A DNA stretch of 47,270 bases, taken from contig DBMP01000014.1 of NCBI GenBank assembly GCA_002298145.1, forward strand, positions 1 through 47,270, in the 5' to 3' direction. This stretch comes from Spartobacteria bacterium UBA695 (GTDB lineage: Bacteria > Verrucomicrobiota > Verrucomicrobiia > Chthoniobacterales > Chthoniobacteraceae). Positions 33,710 to 41,286 of this stretch are shown here, in pieces; position 1 is the stretch's first letter, and every line of letters starts with the position of its first letter. The translations under genes and the position numbers were made by a program. The notes below the pieces were generated by a model, which was not told the origin of the DNA, ran no database searches, and worked only from the letters and a program-made list of their open reading frames with translations.

Positions 33710-34687
33710 ATGACCGAATCCACGAACTTCGCCAGCAAACCGCGCATCCCCGTGACCATCCTTACCGGCTTCCTGGGAGCCGGGAAAACCACGCTCCTTA
33801 ACTACATCCTCCGCGAGAATCACGGCTATAAATTCGCCATCATCGTCAACGAACTGGGCGAGATCGACATCGACGGCCAGCTCGTGGAGAACACCGACGA
33901 CGAGATCCTGCAAGTGGGCAACGGCTGCCTCTGCTGCACGGTGCGCAAGGATTTGGTCAAGGGCATCCGCAACCTGATCGCGCGCGGCGGCTTCGACTAT
34001 ATCCTGATCGAGACCACCGGCATCGCCGATCCCGGCCCCGTGGCACAGACTTTCCTCAACATCCCGCAGTTGCAGCAATTCGTGCAGCTCGACTCGATCA
34101 TCACCGTGGTCGATGCCGAGCAGATCTTCCAGCAAATGGCCGACGTGGAGACCGCCCGGGAGCAGATCGCCATGGCCGATTTTCTCCTGATCAACAAAAC
34201 CGACCTCGTGGACGAAGATCACCTGGAGCGGGTGGAGACCATCGCCCGGGGCTTGAACCCGCACGCGCAGATTTTCCGCACCAACCAGTCGCAAGTGAAC
34301 TTAAAGGAAGTCCTCGACATGGCCGCCTTTGACGTGGACCGCAAGCTGGCCGTGGACCCGAAGTTCCTCGACGAACTCAATGCCCGGCACCACCACGACA
34401 TTCAGTCGTGCGCATTCACCTTCACCAAGCCTTTCAGCGTGGACCGCTTCGAGAGTTTCGTGCAGGACCTGAGCTTGAAGGAGAAGATTTTCCGCTCCAA
34501 GGGGTTCGTCGCCGTGGCGGGCAACCCGCGCCGGGTCCTCTTCCACGGCGTCAACAACCGCTTCACCATTTTCTGGGACCGCCTCTGGGAAAAAGACGAG
34601 GAACGCACCAGCCAACTGGTCTTCATCGGCAAGGACTTGAAGCCCGAGGCGATCCGAGAGCAACTCAACCTCTGCCTGGCTTCGTAG
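33710..34687 (+). CDS. COG0523 (CobW/ZNG1-like) GTPase
   Basis: Metallochaperone-type GTPase of 325 residues in the G3E family. Walker A is GFLGAGKT (20-27), the metal-binding CLCC motif is Cys72-Leu-Cys74-Cys75 (GNGCLCCTVR), the Walker B-like ETTGIADPGP follows, and the guanine motif NKTD is present. Some family members insert zinc or cobalt into partner proteins; the metal is not known here. The C-terminal domain (about 225-325) is the CobW-C fold. The ATG at 33710 is preferred over one 30 bases upstream. The monooxygenase-like gene follows after 28 bases and may share its transcript. Confidence 0.92.
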   Translation: MTESTNFASKPRIPVTILTGFLGAGKTTLLNYILRENHGYKFAIIVNELGEIDIDGQLVENTDDEILQVGNGCLCCTVRKDLVKGIRNLIARGGFDYILIETTGIADPGPVAQTFLNIPQLQQFVQLDSIITVVDAEQIFQQMADVETAREQIAMADFLLINKTDLVDEDHLERVETIARGLNPHAQIFRTNQSQVNLKEVLDMAAFDVDRKLAVDPKFLDELNARHHHDIQSCAFTFTKPFSVDRFESFVQDLSLKEKIFRSKGFVAVAGNPRRVLFHGVNNRFTIFWDRLWEKDEERTSQLVFIGKDLKPEAIREQLNLCLAS

Positions 34688-34715
34688 ACTCCCAGATCAC
34701 ACTCCCCTACTTAAT

Positions 34716-35018
34716 ATGATCCAAACATTATTCGTCCAATTTCTGCCCGCCGAAGGCCGGGAAAAGCAGGTATTAGAAGTCCTCAAGCACATGGTGGCCC
34801 AGACGCGCCAGGAGCCAGGCAACCTGGCCTACGACCTCTACCAATCCACCTCGCCTGAGGGCCGTCTGCAATACAACCTCATCGAGCACTACGCCGATGA
34901 AGCCGCCATCGCAGCGCACCGCGCGAGCGGGTATTACCAGCAATTCCAGGTGGACATTAAGCCGCTCGTCGCCGCGCCGATCTTCCTCGTGAGCCTTGCT
35001 CCCGTGGACGTGGCGTAG
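34716..35018 (+). CDS. Antibiotic biosynthesis monooxygenase (ABM)-domain protein
   Basis: Small dimeric ferredoxin-like fold protein of 100 residues, a YgiN-type quinol monooxygenase homologue. Typical sequence blocks are VQFLPAEGREKQVLEVLKHM, TRQEPGNLAYDLYQS and NLIEHYADEAAIAAHRASGYYQQF. Such proteins often take part in quinol or haem metabolism, but substrate is unknown. It follows the COG0523 GTPase gene after 28 bases. A short hairpin with a T-run lies about 180 bases after the stop. Confidence 0.87.
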   Translation: MIQTLFVQFLPAEGREKQVLEVLKHMVAQTRQEPGNLAYDLYQSTSPEGRLQYNLIEHYADEAAIAAHRASGYYQQFQVDIKPLVAAPIFLVSLAPVDVA

Positions 35019-35052
35019 AGCCGGGGGGCTTGTCATTGGCCTCCGTTGGCCT

Positions 35053-35170
35053 CGTTCCCAATCTCCAGATTGGGAACGTCTTCTGTCTGCGAATCTCTGA
35101 TTCGTTACGTGCGGCTATGGAATCAGAGATTCCCAGACACCGACGTTACGAATCTGGAGATTCGTAACGA
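35053..35170. repeat. Modular palindromic element, AATCTCCAGATT type (copy 2)
   Basis: Palindromes at 35054-35077 (arms GTTCCC), 35090-35104 (CGAATCTCTGATTCG), 35119-35133 (GGAATCAGAGATTCC) and 35145-35168 (arms GTTACG). It is the reverse orientation of the copy at 25679-25793, sharing the two outer palindromes but with other inner modules; a CAGACAC motif is common to both. It fills most of the first half of the 337-base stretch between the ABM and glgE genes. Confidence 0.85.
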
Positions 35171-35196
35171 GGGAGAAAGAATTGGTGCATCCAAAC

Positions 35197-35226
35197 GCAT
35201 GCACCTGCATGCAGTTTTTGTCTTTT
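35197..35226 (+). terminator. Possible terminator after the ABM gene
   Basis: GCATGC-ACCT-GCATGC (35197-35212) forms a 6-bp hairpin followed by AGTTTTTGTCTTTT, as in an intrinsic terminator for the plus-strand ABM transcript. The stem is short, so confidence is moderate. A 24-codon frame starting here was not taken as a gene. Confidence 0.45.
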
Positions 35227-35298
35227 CACAAACTCCAGGAAAACAAACAATGCAGGTGAATTATATGCCGTAGGAAGCCCGCCACAAGCGCGACTAGG

Positions 35299-35337
35299 CG
35301 CGGAGAGTCTCAGGATTCTCCGCGTCTTTTTCTTTTT
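35299..35337 (+). terminator. Intrinsic terminator before the glgE stop
   Basis: CGCGGAGA (35299-35306) pairs with TCTCCGCG (35317-35324), 10-base loop, followed by TCTTTTTCTTTTT. This is a good intrinsic terminator on the plus strand. It suggests a plus-strand transcript entering from the region 35172-35298 or from the ABM gene. On the minus strand the hairpin lies after the glgE stop but without a T-run. Confidence 0.7.
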
Positions 35338-35355
35338 CCCCTCTGTGGTTAACTC

Positions 35356-37356
35356 CTACAGGTAGTAGTCGAAATCCTGCTCCCGGCTCATCCAGCGGCG
35401 GACGCGGAAGATATGCACGGGCTTGGTCTGGGGATCGAGCACCACGAAGTTCCGGCTGCCGTGCCAGAGGTAGCGCTGGTCCCACAGGAGGTCATGCACC
35501 TGGTAGGTGTCGCTCTCCATCCAGCCAAAGGCGTCAACGGGCACTTCGATAAACGATTCCTGACGGTTCCACGGGTCCAGGTTCACCACCACCAGGATGA
35601 TGTTGTCCCGCGAGGCGGTCATCTTGCCATAGAATAGGACGTTCTCGTTCTCGGCGCGGAAGAAGCGCAGATTGGAATACTCCTGCAAGGCCCGGTTCTC
35701 GTGCCGGATGCGGTTCAAGCCGGTGATGTACTCTTTAATATTACCGGGTGCATTCCAGTTACGACCTTTGAACTGGTATTTCTCGCTGTCGATGTACTCC
35801 TCTTTCCCGGGCACGGCCGCGTTTTCGCACAGCTCGAAGCCGCTGTAGATGCCGTAGAGGGGCGAAAGCGTGGCGGCCAGCGCGGCGCGGATCATGAAGG
35901 CAGGGCGGCCTCCCTGCTGGAGGAAGTAGGGGAGGATGTCCGGGGTGTTGGTGAAAAGGTTTCCCCGGAAATACTGCGTCATCTCGGTCTGCGTCAGCTC
36001 GGTGAAGTACTCGGTAAGCTCGTGCTTGTTGCTGCGCCAGGTGAAGTAGGTGTAGCTCTGGGTAAAGCCGACCTTGGCCAGCGCCTTCATCATCTTGGGC
36101 CGCGTGAAGGCTTCGGAGAGGAAAATGGCGTCAGGGTACTTCGCCCGGACTTTGGCGATGAGGTACTCCCAGAAGGAGACCGGCTTGGTGTGCGGGTTAT
36201 CGACGCGGAAGGTGCGCACGTTATGCTCGCACCAAAAGAGGATGACGCCGGTGAGTTCGTCCCAGAGTTCGCGCCACTGCGGGTTCTGGTAATCGAGCGG
36301 GTAGACGTCCTCGTATTTCTTGGGCGGGTTCTCGGCGTACTTGATGGTACCGTCGGGGCGCTTGAAAAACCACTCGGGATGATCGTGTACCCAGGGGTGA
36401 TCGGGCGAACAGTTGAGCGCAAAATCGAGCGCCACCTCCAGGCCGCGCTTTTTGATTTCGCCCACCAGCCAGTCGAAGTCCTTGAGCGTGCCCAGCTCCG
36501 GGGCGACGTCCTTGTGGCCGCCGCCGTTGGGGCAGCCCTGGTTGCGGTTGCCGATGGCGTAGGGGACGCCCGGTTCGCCCGGCTCGCACTTCACGGCGTT
36601 GTTGCGGCCCTTGCGGTTGCTTTCGCCAATGGGGTGGATGGGCGGGAAGTAGACGACGTCGAAGCCCATGGCCTTGGCGTCCTCCACGCGGCCCAGGCAG
36701 TCGCGGAACCTGGAGCCGCGGTCGGCGTGGCCTTCGGCGGAGCGGGGGAAAAATTCGTACCAGGCGGCGAAGCGGGCGCGCTCGCGGTCGACGTTGACGA
36801 GGGGATAGGGAACGTACTCGGTGGAGCGGCTCCGGTCGGACCAAGCGGCCATGAGGGCCTCCAGCTCGGGCCAGTGGGCGATGGCGTCCACCTGGGAGGG
36901 CTCGGCGGCTTGGATCAAGTCGGCGATCTCCGCCAGGCGCTTTTTATCGGCGGCCAGCGCGGCGCGGGCTCCAGCGGCACGGACGAGGGCCGCGCCTTCG
37001 AGCGTCTCGCTTTCCAGCGGCGTCACCCCGCCTTCGTATTTTTTATGAAACTCCTCCTGCCAGGACCGGAACGAATCCCCCCACGCCTCGATGGTGTACT
37101 CGTAGGTGGCGTTTTCGAAAAGGGAACACGTGCCGCGCCAGCGGTCGTTGAGGAGGGGCTTGAGCGGCGTCTCGTTCCAGGCCACCTCGCCGTGCTTGCG
37201 CCATTTGAGCAGCGCGCTGATGAGGTCATGGCCGTCCTTGAAAATATCGGCCTCCACGATGAGGTCGTCCCCGACGACCCGTTTGACCGGATAGCGGCCG
37301 CCATCGACAAGCGGCGTAAGGTTTTCGATAACAACGGTGGGCTGTTTGGCGATCAT
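35356..37356 (-). CDS. glgE: Maltose-1-phosphate maltosyltransferase
   Basis: GH13 enzyme of 666 residues matching GlgE, which adds maltosyl units from maltose 1-phosphate to alpha-1,4-glucan (glycogen-like polymer). A beta-rich N-terminal domain (about 1-190) precedes the barrel. The nucleophile is Asp386 in TFRVDNPHTKP, the acid/base is Glu415 in LSEAFTRP, and the GlgE-typical FPPIHPIGESNRKGRNN and the QSYTYFTWR segment are present. The start at 37356 (MIAKQPTVVIENLTP) fits the family. Partner genes (treS, mak) are not in this window, so the pathway cannot be confirmed here. Confidence 0.93.
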   Translation of the reverse strand: MIAKQPTVVIENLTPLVDGGRYPVKRVVGDDLIVEADIFKDGHDLISALLKWRKHGEVAWNETPLKPLLNDRWRGTCSLFENATYEYTIEAWGDSFRSWQEEFHKKYEGGVTPLESETLEGAALVRAAGARAALAADKKRLAEIADLIQAAEPSQVDAIAHWPELEALMAAWSDRSRSTEYVPYPLVNVDRERARFAAWYEFFPRSAEGHADRGSRFRDCLGRVEDAKAMGFDVVYFPPIHPIGESNRKGRNNAVKCEPGEPGVPYAIGNRNQGCPNGGGHKDVAPELGTLKDFDWLVGEIKKRGLEVALDFALNCSPDHPWVHDHPEWFFKRPDGTIKYAENPPKKYEDVYPLDYQNPQWRELWDELTGVILFWCEHNVRTFRVDNPHTKPVSFWEYLIAKVRAKYPDAIFLSEAFTRPKMMKALAKVGFTQSYTYFTWRSNKHELTEYFTELTQTEMTQYFRGNLFTNTPDILPYFLQQGGRPAFMIRAALAATLSPLYGIYSGFELCENAAVPGKEEYIDSEKYQFKGRNWNAPGNIKEYITGLNRIRHENRALQEYSNLRFFRAENENVLFYGKMTASRDNIILVVVNLDPWNRQESFIEVPVDAFGWMESDTYQVHDLLWDQRYLWHGSRNFVVLDPQTKPVHIFRVRRWMSREQDFDYYL

Positions 37357-37486
37357 AGTTGCAGGAAGGCGGGCCGCCGCTCCTTTTGGGCAGCCGGGTA
37401 GTACGGGGTCAACTCTCAACCAGTCCGGCAGCGCAATGCAAACCAAAAGCTATCCGGGATGCCCCGAAGGGCCTGTGAAAAAAACT

Positions 37487-38662
37487 CTAGCGGCTGCGCA
37501 ACACCAGCAACGACCCTGCGAGCGAGAGCACGATAACGTACGCGAAGGCGGCGGGCAGCCCCAGGGTGCTCCAGAGGAGGCCGACCATGAGGCTGGAAAC
37601 CAGGTCGCCCACGCCGTTGACCGTGGCAAGCACGCCGAACCCCATGCCATGGTGCTCGCCGGGAACGAGTTCCGCGCAAAGGGAATCCTCGCACGCCTCT
37701 TCGATGCCGACGTAAACCCCGCCGAGGCCGAAGATCAGCGCAAAGGCCCCGATTCCCGGCGGCAGGGCCAGGACCGCCCCCGCCATGACGGCCGCAAGCG
37801 CGTAACCGCCCGCCAGCAAGCGGCGTTTGTCGAGGCGGTCGGCCAGCCAGCCGGAGCCAAAGGCGCTGGCGGCATAGCAGACGTTGTGGAAAAGATAGAG
37901 CCCCGCGGCAATGGCCGCCGCCCGGCCCGAGCCGTAAACAGGGGCCAGGCGCTGATTGGCCAGCAGGATCAACATGCTGTGGGCGAAGTCCCCGGAGCCA
38001 AAAAGCCCCACGGCCACCATGAAGCGCCGGAACGCCCCGGGCAGCGCCCGCAGGTGTTCGCCAAAGGAAACGTGCCCCACCGGGAGGCGCTCCTCTTCCT
38101 TGACCGCGAAGGCGATCAGCGCGACGGCGATGAAGCCGGGGATCAAGGTCAGGGCAAACAGCGTGGGGTAGTGGTAATGCAGCAGCGGCAGCAATAGCAG
38201 CGCGGTTCCAGGCCCGGCGATCGCTCCCACGGTATCCATCATTCGCTCGAAGCCGAAGGCGCGGCCATACGCGCCGGGGTCCACCGACGCGGCCAGGAGC
38301 GCTTTGCGAACGGGCGTGCGCACGCCGCGCCCGAGCCAGGCGCTCGCGCGGGCGATGAGGATGTGCCAGGCGTTGGTGGCCAGACCAAAGGAGGCGGTGC
38401 CCAGGGCCGTGACGACGTAACCGGCGACCGCGATCGGTTTGCGGCGGCGAAGGCGGTCGGTGTAGTACCCGCTCCCCATCTTGGCCAGGCTGGAGAGGCC
38501 GTCGGAAATCCCCTCGATGGCCCCGAGCCAGACGGCGGCCACGCCAAAGGTGGCCAGGAACGAGGGCAGGACCGTAGTGGCCACCTCGTGCGACCAATCG
38601 CTAAAAAGCGACGCTAGGCCGATCCCCAGCGTTGTCCGGTTAAGCCACGAGCGGGATTTCAT
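37487..38662 (-). CDS. Major facilitator superfamily transporter
   Basis: MFS permease of 391 residues with about twelve transmembrane helices in two six-helix halves. The loop between helices 2 and 3 carries GYYTDRLRRRKP, a variant of the family motif A, and ASAFGSGWLADRLDKRR is the repeat in the second half. Other segments (LGRGVRTPVRKALLAA) resemble bacterial drug or metabolite exporters. The substrate is unknown. It lies 130 bases upstream of glgE on the same strand, but a link to glycogen metabolism is not supported. Confidence 0.87.
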   Translation of the reverse strand: MKSRSWLNRTTLGIGLASLFSDWSHEVATTVLPSFLATFGVAAVWLGAIEGISDGLSSLAKMGSGYYTDRLRRRKPIAVAGYVVTALGTASFGLATNAWHILIARASAWLGRGVRTPVRKALLAASVDPGAYGRAFGFERMMDTVGAIAGPGTALLLLPLLHYHYPTLFALTLIPGFIAVALIAFAVKEEERLPVGHVSFGEHLRALPGAFRRFMVAVGLFGSGDFAHSMLILLANQRLAPVYGSGRAAAIAAGLYLFHNVCYAASAFGSGWLADRLDKRRLLAGGYALAAVMAGAVLALPPGIGAFALIFGLGGVYVGIEEACEDSLCAELVPGEHHGMGFGVLATVNGVGDLVSSLMVGLLWSTLGLPAAFAYVIVLSLAGSLLVLRSR

Positions 38663-38721
38663 GCCGGGAATAGATACCCGCTCCCGGCACGGGCCTCCAC
38701 TATTTTAGGGTAAAGTATTCT

Positions 38722-39438
38722 TTACGCCAAGGCCGGGGCCGGGGCGACGACCGCCAGGGCTTCCGCGATGATGCGGGCGATGGATTCGTGATCGATGCTG
38801 CCGGTGTTGAGCGTCAAGGTGTAGTTGAGCGGGTCGGAAATGTCGGCGTTGAAGTAGCGCTTTACGTAGCGTTTGCGCCCCTGGTCGGCCTTTTTGGCGT
38901 AGGTGGCGGCTTCGGCGAGGGTCAGGTTATGGAATTCCGAGAGGGCGCGCACGCGGTCTTCCAGCGGGGCGACGAGCCGGATGTGCAAGGCCGGGCGGAT
39001 GTGGGAGGCGATCAGGTTCGCGCCGCGGCCAATCAAGATGGCGTTGCCCAGCGTGGCCAGGTGCAGGATGGTCTCGGTGGTGTGTTCGGCGAGCTTCCAG
39101 GCCGAGGGGTGGAGCCCGAGCATCTCCTCGACCGCCCCGGTGACGCCCGAATGGACATCCTCGGGCAGGAATTCCGCGATGGCTTTGGGCAGGGCGTGGT
39201 CCTCCAGGACGCGCTGCACGATGTTTTTGTCGAATACCGTCCAGGCGGGCGCGCCGGGTTCCAGGTTGGCGTTAAGAAGCTCCGCCACGCGCTGGCCGAT
39301 CGTCACGGCTCCGGCTCCGGCTTCGCGCGAAATGGTAATCACCGGCCTCGATACGGGACTCGTTTTCTGGGCCGCGAGGCGGTGAGCTTCGAGGTAGGCT
39401 CGGCACCCCGCAAAGGGTTCAGGTGAGAATTCGCTCAT
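38722..39438 (-). CDS. Cytidylate kinase-like protein
   Basis: P-loop protein of 238 residues of the cytidylate-kinase-like family (AAA-type fold). The start of the domain reads VITISREAGAGAVTIGQRVAELL, a P-loop variant, then NAILIGRGANLI and HIRLVAPLEDRVRALSE. These proteins are annotated as cytidylate kinase-like; real CMP kinase activity has not been shown for most. It is probably not the cell's main Cmk. It is divergent from rsmH with a 159-base intergenic region, and the region just upstream is AT-rich. Confidence 0.8.
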   Translation of the reverse strand: MSEFSPEPFAGCRAYLEAHRLAAQKTSPVSRPVITISREAGAGAVTIGQRVAELLNANLEPGAPAWTVFDKNIVQRVLEDHALPKAIAEFLPEDVHSGVTGAVEEMLGLHPSAWKLAEHTTETILHLATLGNAILIGRGANLIASHIRPALHIRLVAPLEDRVRALSEFHNLTLAEAATYAKKADQGRKRYVKRYFNADISDPLNYTLTLNTGSIDHESIARIIAEALAVVAPAPALA

Positions 39439-39597
39439 AGTTCAATTATCCGCTTCTACAGAGAAATCCCAGCAGATTTTTCAGATTTTTTGACTTTTAT
39501 TTGATTTTCTAATGCTGGCAAACGCCTACCCGAATGCATTTTTAGGAGTGCTTTGGGCGGCCCGGGTGGTATCTTCCCGCGATCTCAAAGCCTTGAC

Positions 39598-40656
39598 GTG
39601 AACACCTCGCCGACTCCGCCCGATGCCCCTCTCCAGCCCGCCCCCCACCGGCGGCGGCCACGCTATTCGGGAAAGAATCCCCGGCGCTTTGATCAGAAAT
39701 ATAAGGAGCGCGCCCCGGAGAAATACCCCGAGACAGTGGCCAAGGTGATCGCCTCGGGCAAAACGCCTGCCGGGACGCACCGCCCCATCATGGTGCGGGA
39801 GATCCTGGAAGTGCTGCGCCCCGCGCCGGGCGAGACGGCGGCGGATTGTACACTGGGCTACGGCGGGCACTCTTCGGAGCTCCTGGCACGCCTTCAGCCG
39901 GGGGGGCGCTTGATCGGCCTCGACGCCGACCCGCTGGAGCTGCCCCGCACGGAGGCCCGCCTGAGGGCGCTCGGCTTCGGCCCGGAGACGTTCACGGCCC
40001 GGCGCTGCAATTTCGCAGGGCTGCCCCGGGCGCTGGCGGCGGAGGGTCTTCCCGCGGGCGTGGATCTTATTTTGGCCGATCTGGGCGTCTCCTCCATGCA
40101 GCTCGACGACCCTGCGCGCGGTTTTTCCGTGAAGGCCGAGGGCCCGCTGGACATGCGAATGAACCCGGCCAAGGGCCGCCCCGCCTCGGCGCTGCTGGAG
40201 AAGCTGCCACCCGGGGAACTGGCCGCGCTGCTGCGGGAAAACTCCGACGAACCCCATGCAGACCGCCTTGCACAAGCGCTGGCGGGCCGGGGCCTGGCAA
40301 CGACGCTCGACTTGGCGGCGGCGATCCGCGCCACGCTCGCCCACCGGCCCGAGGCGGAGCAGACGCTCTCGGTGCGGCGGGTGTTTCAGGCGCTGCGGAT
40401 CGCGGTCAACGAGGAGTTCACGGCGCTGGAAACGCTCCTGCGGCTCCTGCCCGCGTGCCTGAAGCCGGGAGGCCGCGTGGCGATATTAACTTTCCACTCG
40501 GGGGAAGATCGGCGGGTGAAAAAAGCGTTTGAAGCCGGGCTGCGCGACGGCATTTACCGGGAGTGCGCCCGCGAGGTCACGCGCCCCGGAGCGGAAGAAT
40601 GCCGGAGCAACCCGCGCGCCGCCTCCACCAAGCTGCGCTGGGCCATCCGGGCCTGA
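39598..40656 (+). CDS. rsmH: 16S rRNA (cytosine1402-N4)-methyltransferase
   Basis: RsmH (MraW) of about 352 residues from a GTG at 39598, which methylates C1402 of 16S rRNA with S-adenosylmethionine. Markers are THRPIMVREILEVL, DCTLGYGGHSSELL (SAM loop), LIGLDADPLEL, LADLGVSSMQLDDPARGFS and the late ILTFHSGEDRRVKKAFE. The usual RsmH begins near residue 65 here; about 60 extra N-terminal residues are basic (RRRPRYSGKNPRRFDQKYKE). These may be a lineage-specific extension, so the start is not certain; an ATG at 39790 would give a standard-length protein lacking the extension. It is alone rather than within a dcw cell-division cluster. Confidence 0.88.
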   Translation: MNTSPTPPDAPLQPAPHRRRPRYSGKNPRRFDQKYKERAPEKYPETVAKVIASGKTPAGTHRPIMVREILEVLRPAPGETAADCTLGYGGHSSELLARLQPGGRLIGLDADPLELPRTEARLRALGFGPETFTARRCNFAGLPRALAAEGLPAGVDLILADLGVSSMQLDDPARGFSVKAEGPLDMRMNPAKGRPASALLEKLPPGELAALLRENSDEPHADRLAQALAGRGLATTLDLAAAIRATLAHRPEAEQTLSVRRVFQALRIAVNEEFTALETLLRLLPACLKPGGRVAILTFHSGEDRRVKKAFEAGLRDGIYRECAREVTRPGAEECRSNPRAASTKLRWAIRA

Positions 40657-40678
40657 TTTTAGGCGGATTCACAGCCAC

Positions 40679-40706
40679 TTGCACGGCCCCGAAATGGTGC
40701 TATTTT
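40679..40706 (+). promoter_or_regulatory. Promoter of small RNA copy 1
   Basis: TTGCAC at 40679-40684, a 16-base spacer, and TATTTT at 40701-40706 preceded by TGC. The same -35/-10 spacing and sequence recur before copies 2 and 3, which supports a real promoter. Confidence 0.65.
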
Positions 40707-40714
40707 AATCTCAA

Positions 40715-40821
40715 GGAAGATGCCGCTGGTTCTTAACGGAGGTCCTAAAAAAACACCGAAAGAGCTGGTTCCCGAAGGAAAAATTTCCGAGGGAAAAAAC
40801 AACGACATCTTCCGATTTTTT
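40715..40821 (+). ncRNA. Small RNA, tandem copy 1 of 3
   Basis: A unit of about 107 bases. The 5' end GGAAGATG pairs with CATCTTCC near the 3' end, extended by weaker pairs (GCCGCTGGTT with AACAACGACA). A second hairpin inside has UUCCC/GGGAA outer and GGAAA/UUUCC inner pairs. A run of six T follows two bases after the closing stem, as in an intrinsic terminator. A 74-codon frame overlaps, but copy 2 is broken in that frame, so a coding role is unlikely. It is not recognised as any known RNA family. It starts about 60 bases after rsmH. Confidence 0.65.
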
Positions 40822-40886
40822 GTACCCCGAAGCAGCGCTTCCGGGCGGCCTCCGCAAGGGGCATCGGCAAAGAAAAAGCCCCCCAT

Positions 40887-40914
40887 TTGCATTGCCTCAA
40901 ACCCGTGCTATTTT
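40887..40914 (+). promoter_or_regulatory. Promoter of small RNA copy 2
   Basis: TTGCAT at 40887-40892, 16 bases, then TATTTT at 40909-40914, seven bases before the GGAAG that opens copy 2. Identical in layout to the promoters of copies 1 and 3. Confidence 0.65.
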
Positions 40915-40921
40915 GTTCTCA

Positions 40922-41029
40922 GGAAGACGCCGCTGGTTAACTAAGGGAGATCGAAAGAGATCCGATAGAAACCGGTTCCCAAAGGACAAAAGCCGGAGGG
41001 ATGAATAACGACGCCTTCCTCTTTTTTTT
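40922..41029 (+). ncRNA. Small RNA, tandem copy 2 of 3
   Basis: Starts 207 bases after copy 1. It has GGAAGACG at the 5' end and CGCCTTCC near the 3' end (one A-C mismatch), the conserved core GGTTCCCAAAGGACAAAAGC, then GGAGGGA and a T-run of eight. The inner hairpin pairs UCCC/GGGA, and the GG/CC inside replaces GGAAA/UUUCC of copy 1, a compensatory pattern. The frame open in copy 1 is stopped here (TAA, TAG, TGA), which argues against coding. Confidence 0.68.
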
Positions 41030-41102
41030 GTACCCATGGCGCGGTGTCCCGGGCGGCATCAGCAAAGGGCATCGCCAAGGAAAAGCCCCCCATTTACCCC
41101 AT

Positions 41103-41130
41103 TTGCATTGGCCCCAACCCGTGCTATTTT
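41103..41130 (+). promoter_or_regulatory. Promoter of small RNA copy 3
   Basis: TTGCAT at 41103-41108, 16 bases, then TATTTT at 41125-41130, seven bases before GGAAG of copy 3. Confidence 0.65.
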
Positions 41131-41137
41131 ATTCTCA

Positions 41138-41243
41138 GGAAGACGCCGCTGGTTACTAAAGGAGTTCGCAAGAATCCGATAGGAACTGGCTCCCAAAGGA
41201 CAAAAGCCGGAGGGAAGAAACAACGACGCCTTCCACTTTTTTT
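41138..41243 (+). ncRNA. Small RNA, tandem copy 3 of 3
   Basis: Starts 216 bases after copy 2. It opens GGAAGACGCCGCTGGTT, carries CTCCCAAAGGACAAAAGCC and GGAGGGA in the middle, and closes with ACGACGCCTTCC followed by a T-run of seven. It is closer to copy 2 than to copy 1. The linkers between units also share sequence (a GGGCATCG...AAAAGCCCCCC stretch), so the whole ~210-bp unit was duplicated. It ends before the folD gene on the opposite strand. Confidence 0.68.
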
Positions 41244-41250
41244 GTACTCA

Positions 41251-41275
41251 GGGAGGCTCATCTCGCGAGCCTCCC
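41251..41275. terminator. Hairpin between the small RNA array and folD
   Basis: GGGAGGCTC (41251-41259) pairs with GAGCCTCCC (41267-41275), loop of seven. It lies 11 bases past the folD stop on the minus strand and just after small RNA copy 3. No T-run follows on either side, so it may stabilise the folD mRNA 3' end rather than terminate alone. Confidence 0.5.
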
Positions 41276-41286
41276 AGTCTCCCTCC

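Noticed and set aside
35199..35273. 24-codon frame starting at ATGCACCTGCATGCAG
   Set aside because: It begins inside a hairpin with T-run and has no ribosome binding site; better read as 3' non-coding sequence.
35701..37401. 566-codon frame antisense to glgE
   Set aside because: Gly/Val/Ala-rich shadow frame without motifs, opposite a complete GlgE.
37357..37486. Possible regulatory RNA between glgE and the MFS gene
   Set aside because: Only weak, short self-complementarity (GCCCTTCGGGGC) and no T-run in a suitable place.
40720..40944. 74-codon frame across small RNA copy 1 and the start of copy 2
   Set aside because: The aligned copy 2 has stop codons in the same register and a frameshift relative to copy 1, while RNA pairing is kept; the frame also runs through the promoter of copy 2.
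40715..41243. CRISPR-like array
   Set aside because: Only three units of about 210 bp, with long, partly conserved linkers and internal promoters; no short identical repeats and no cas genes.
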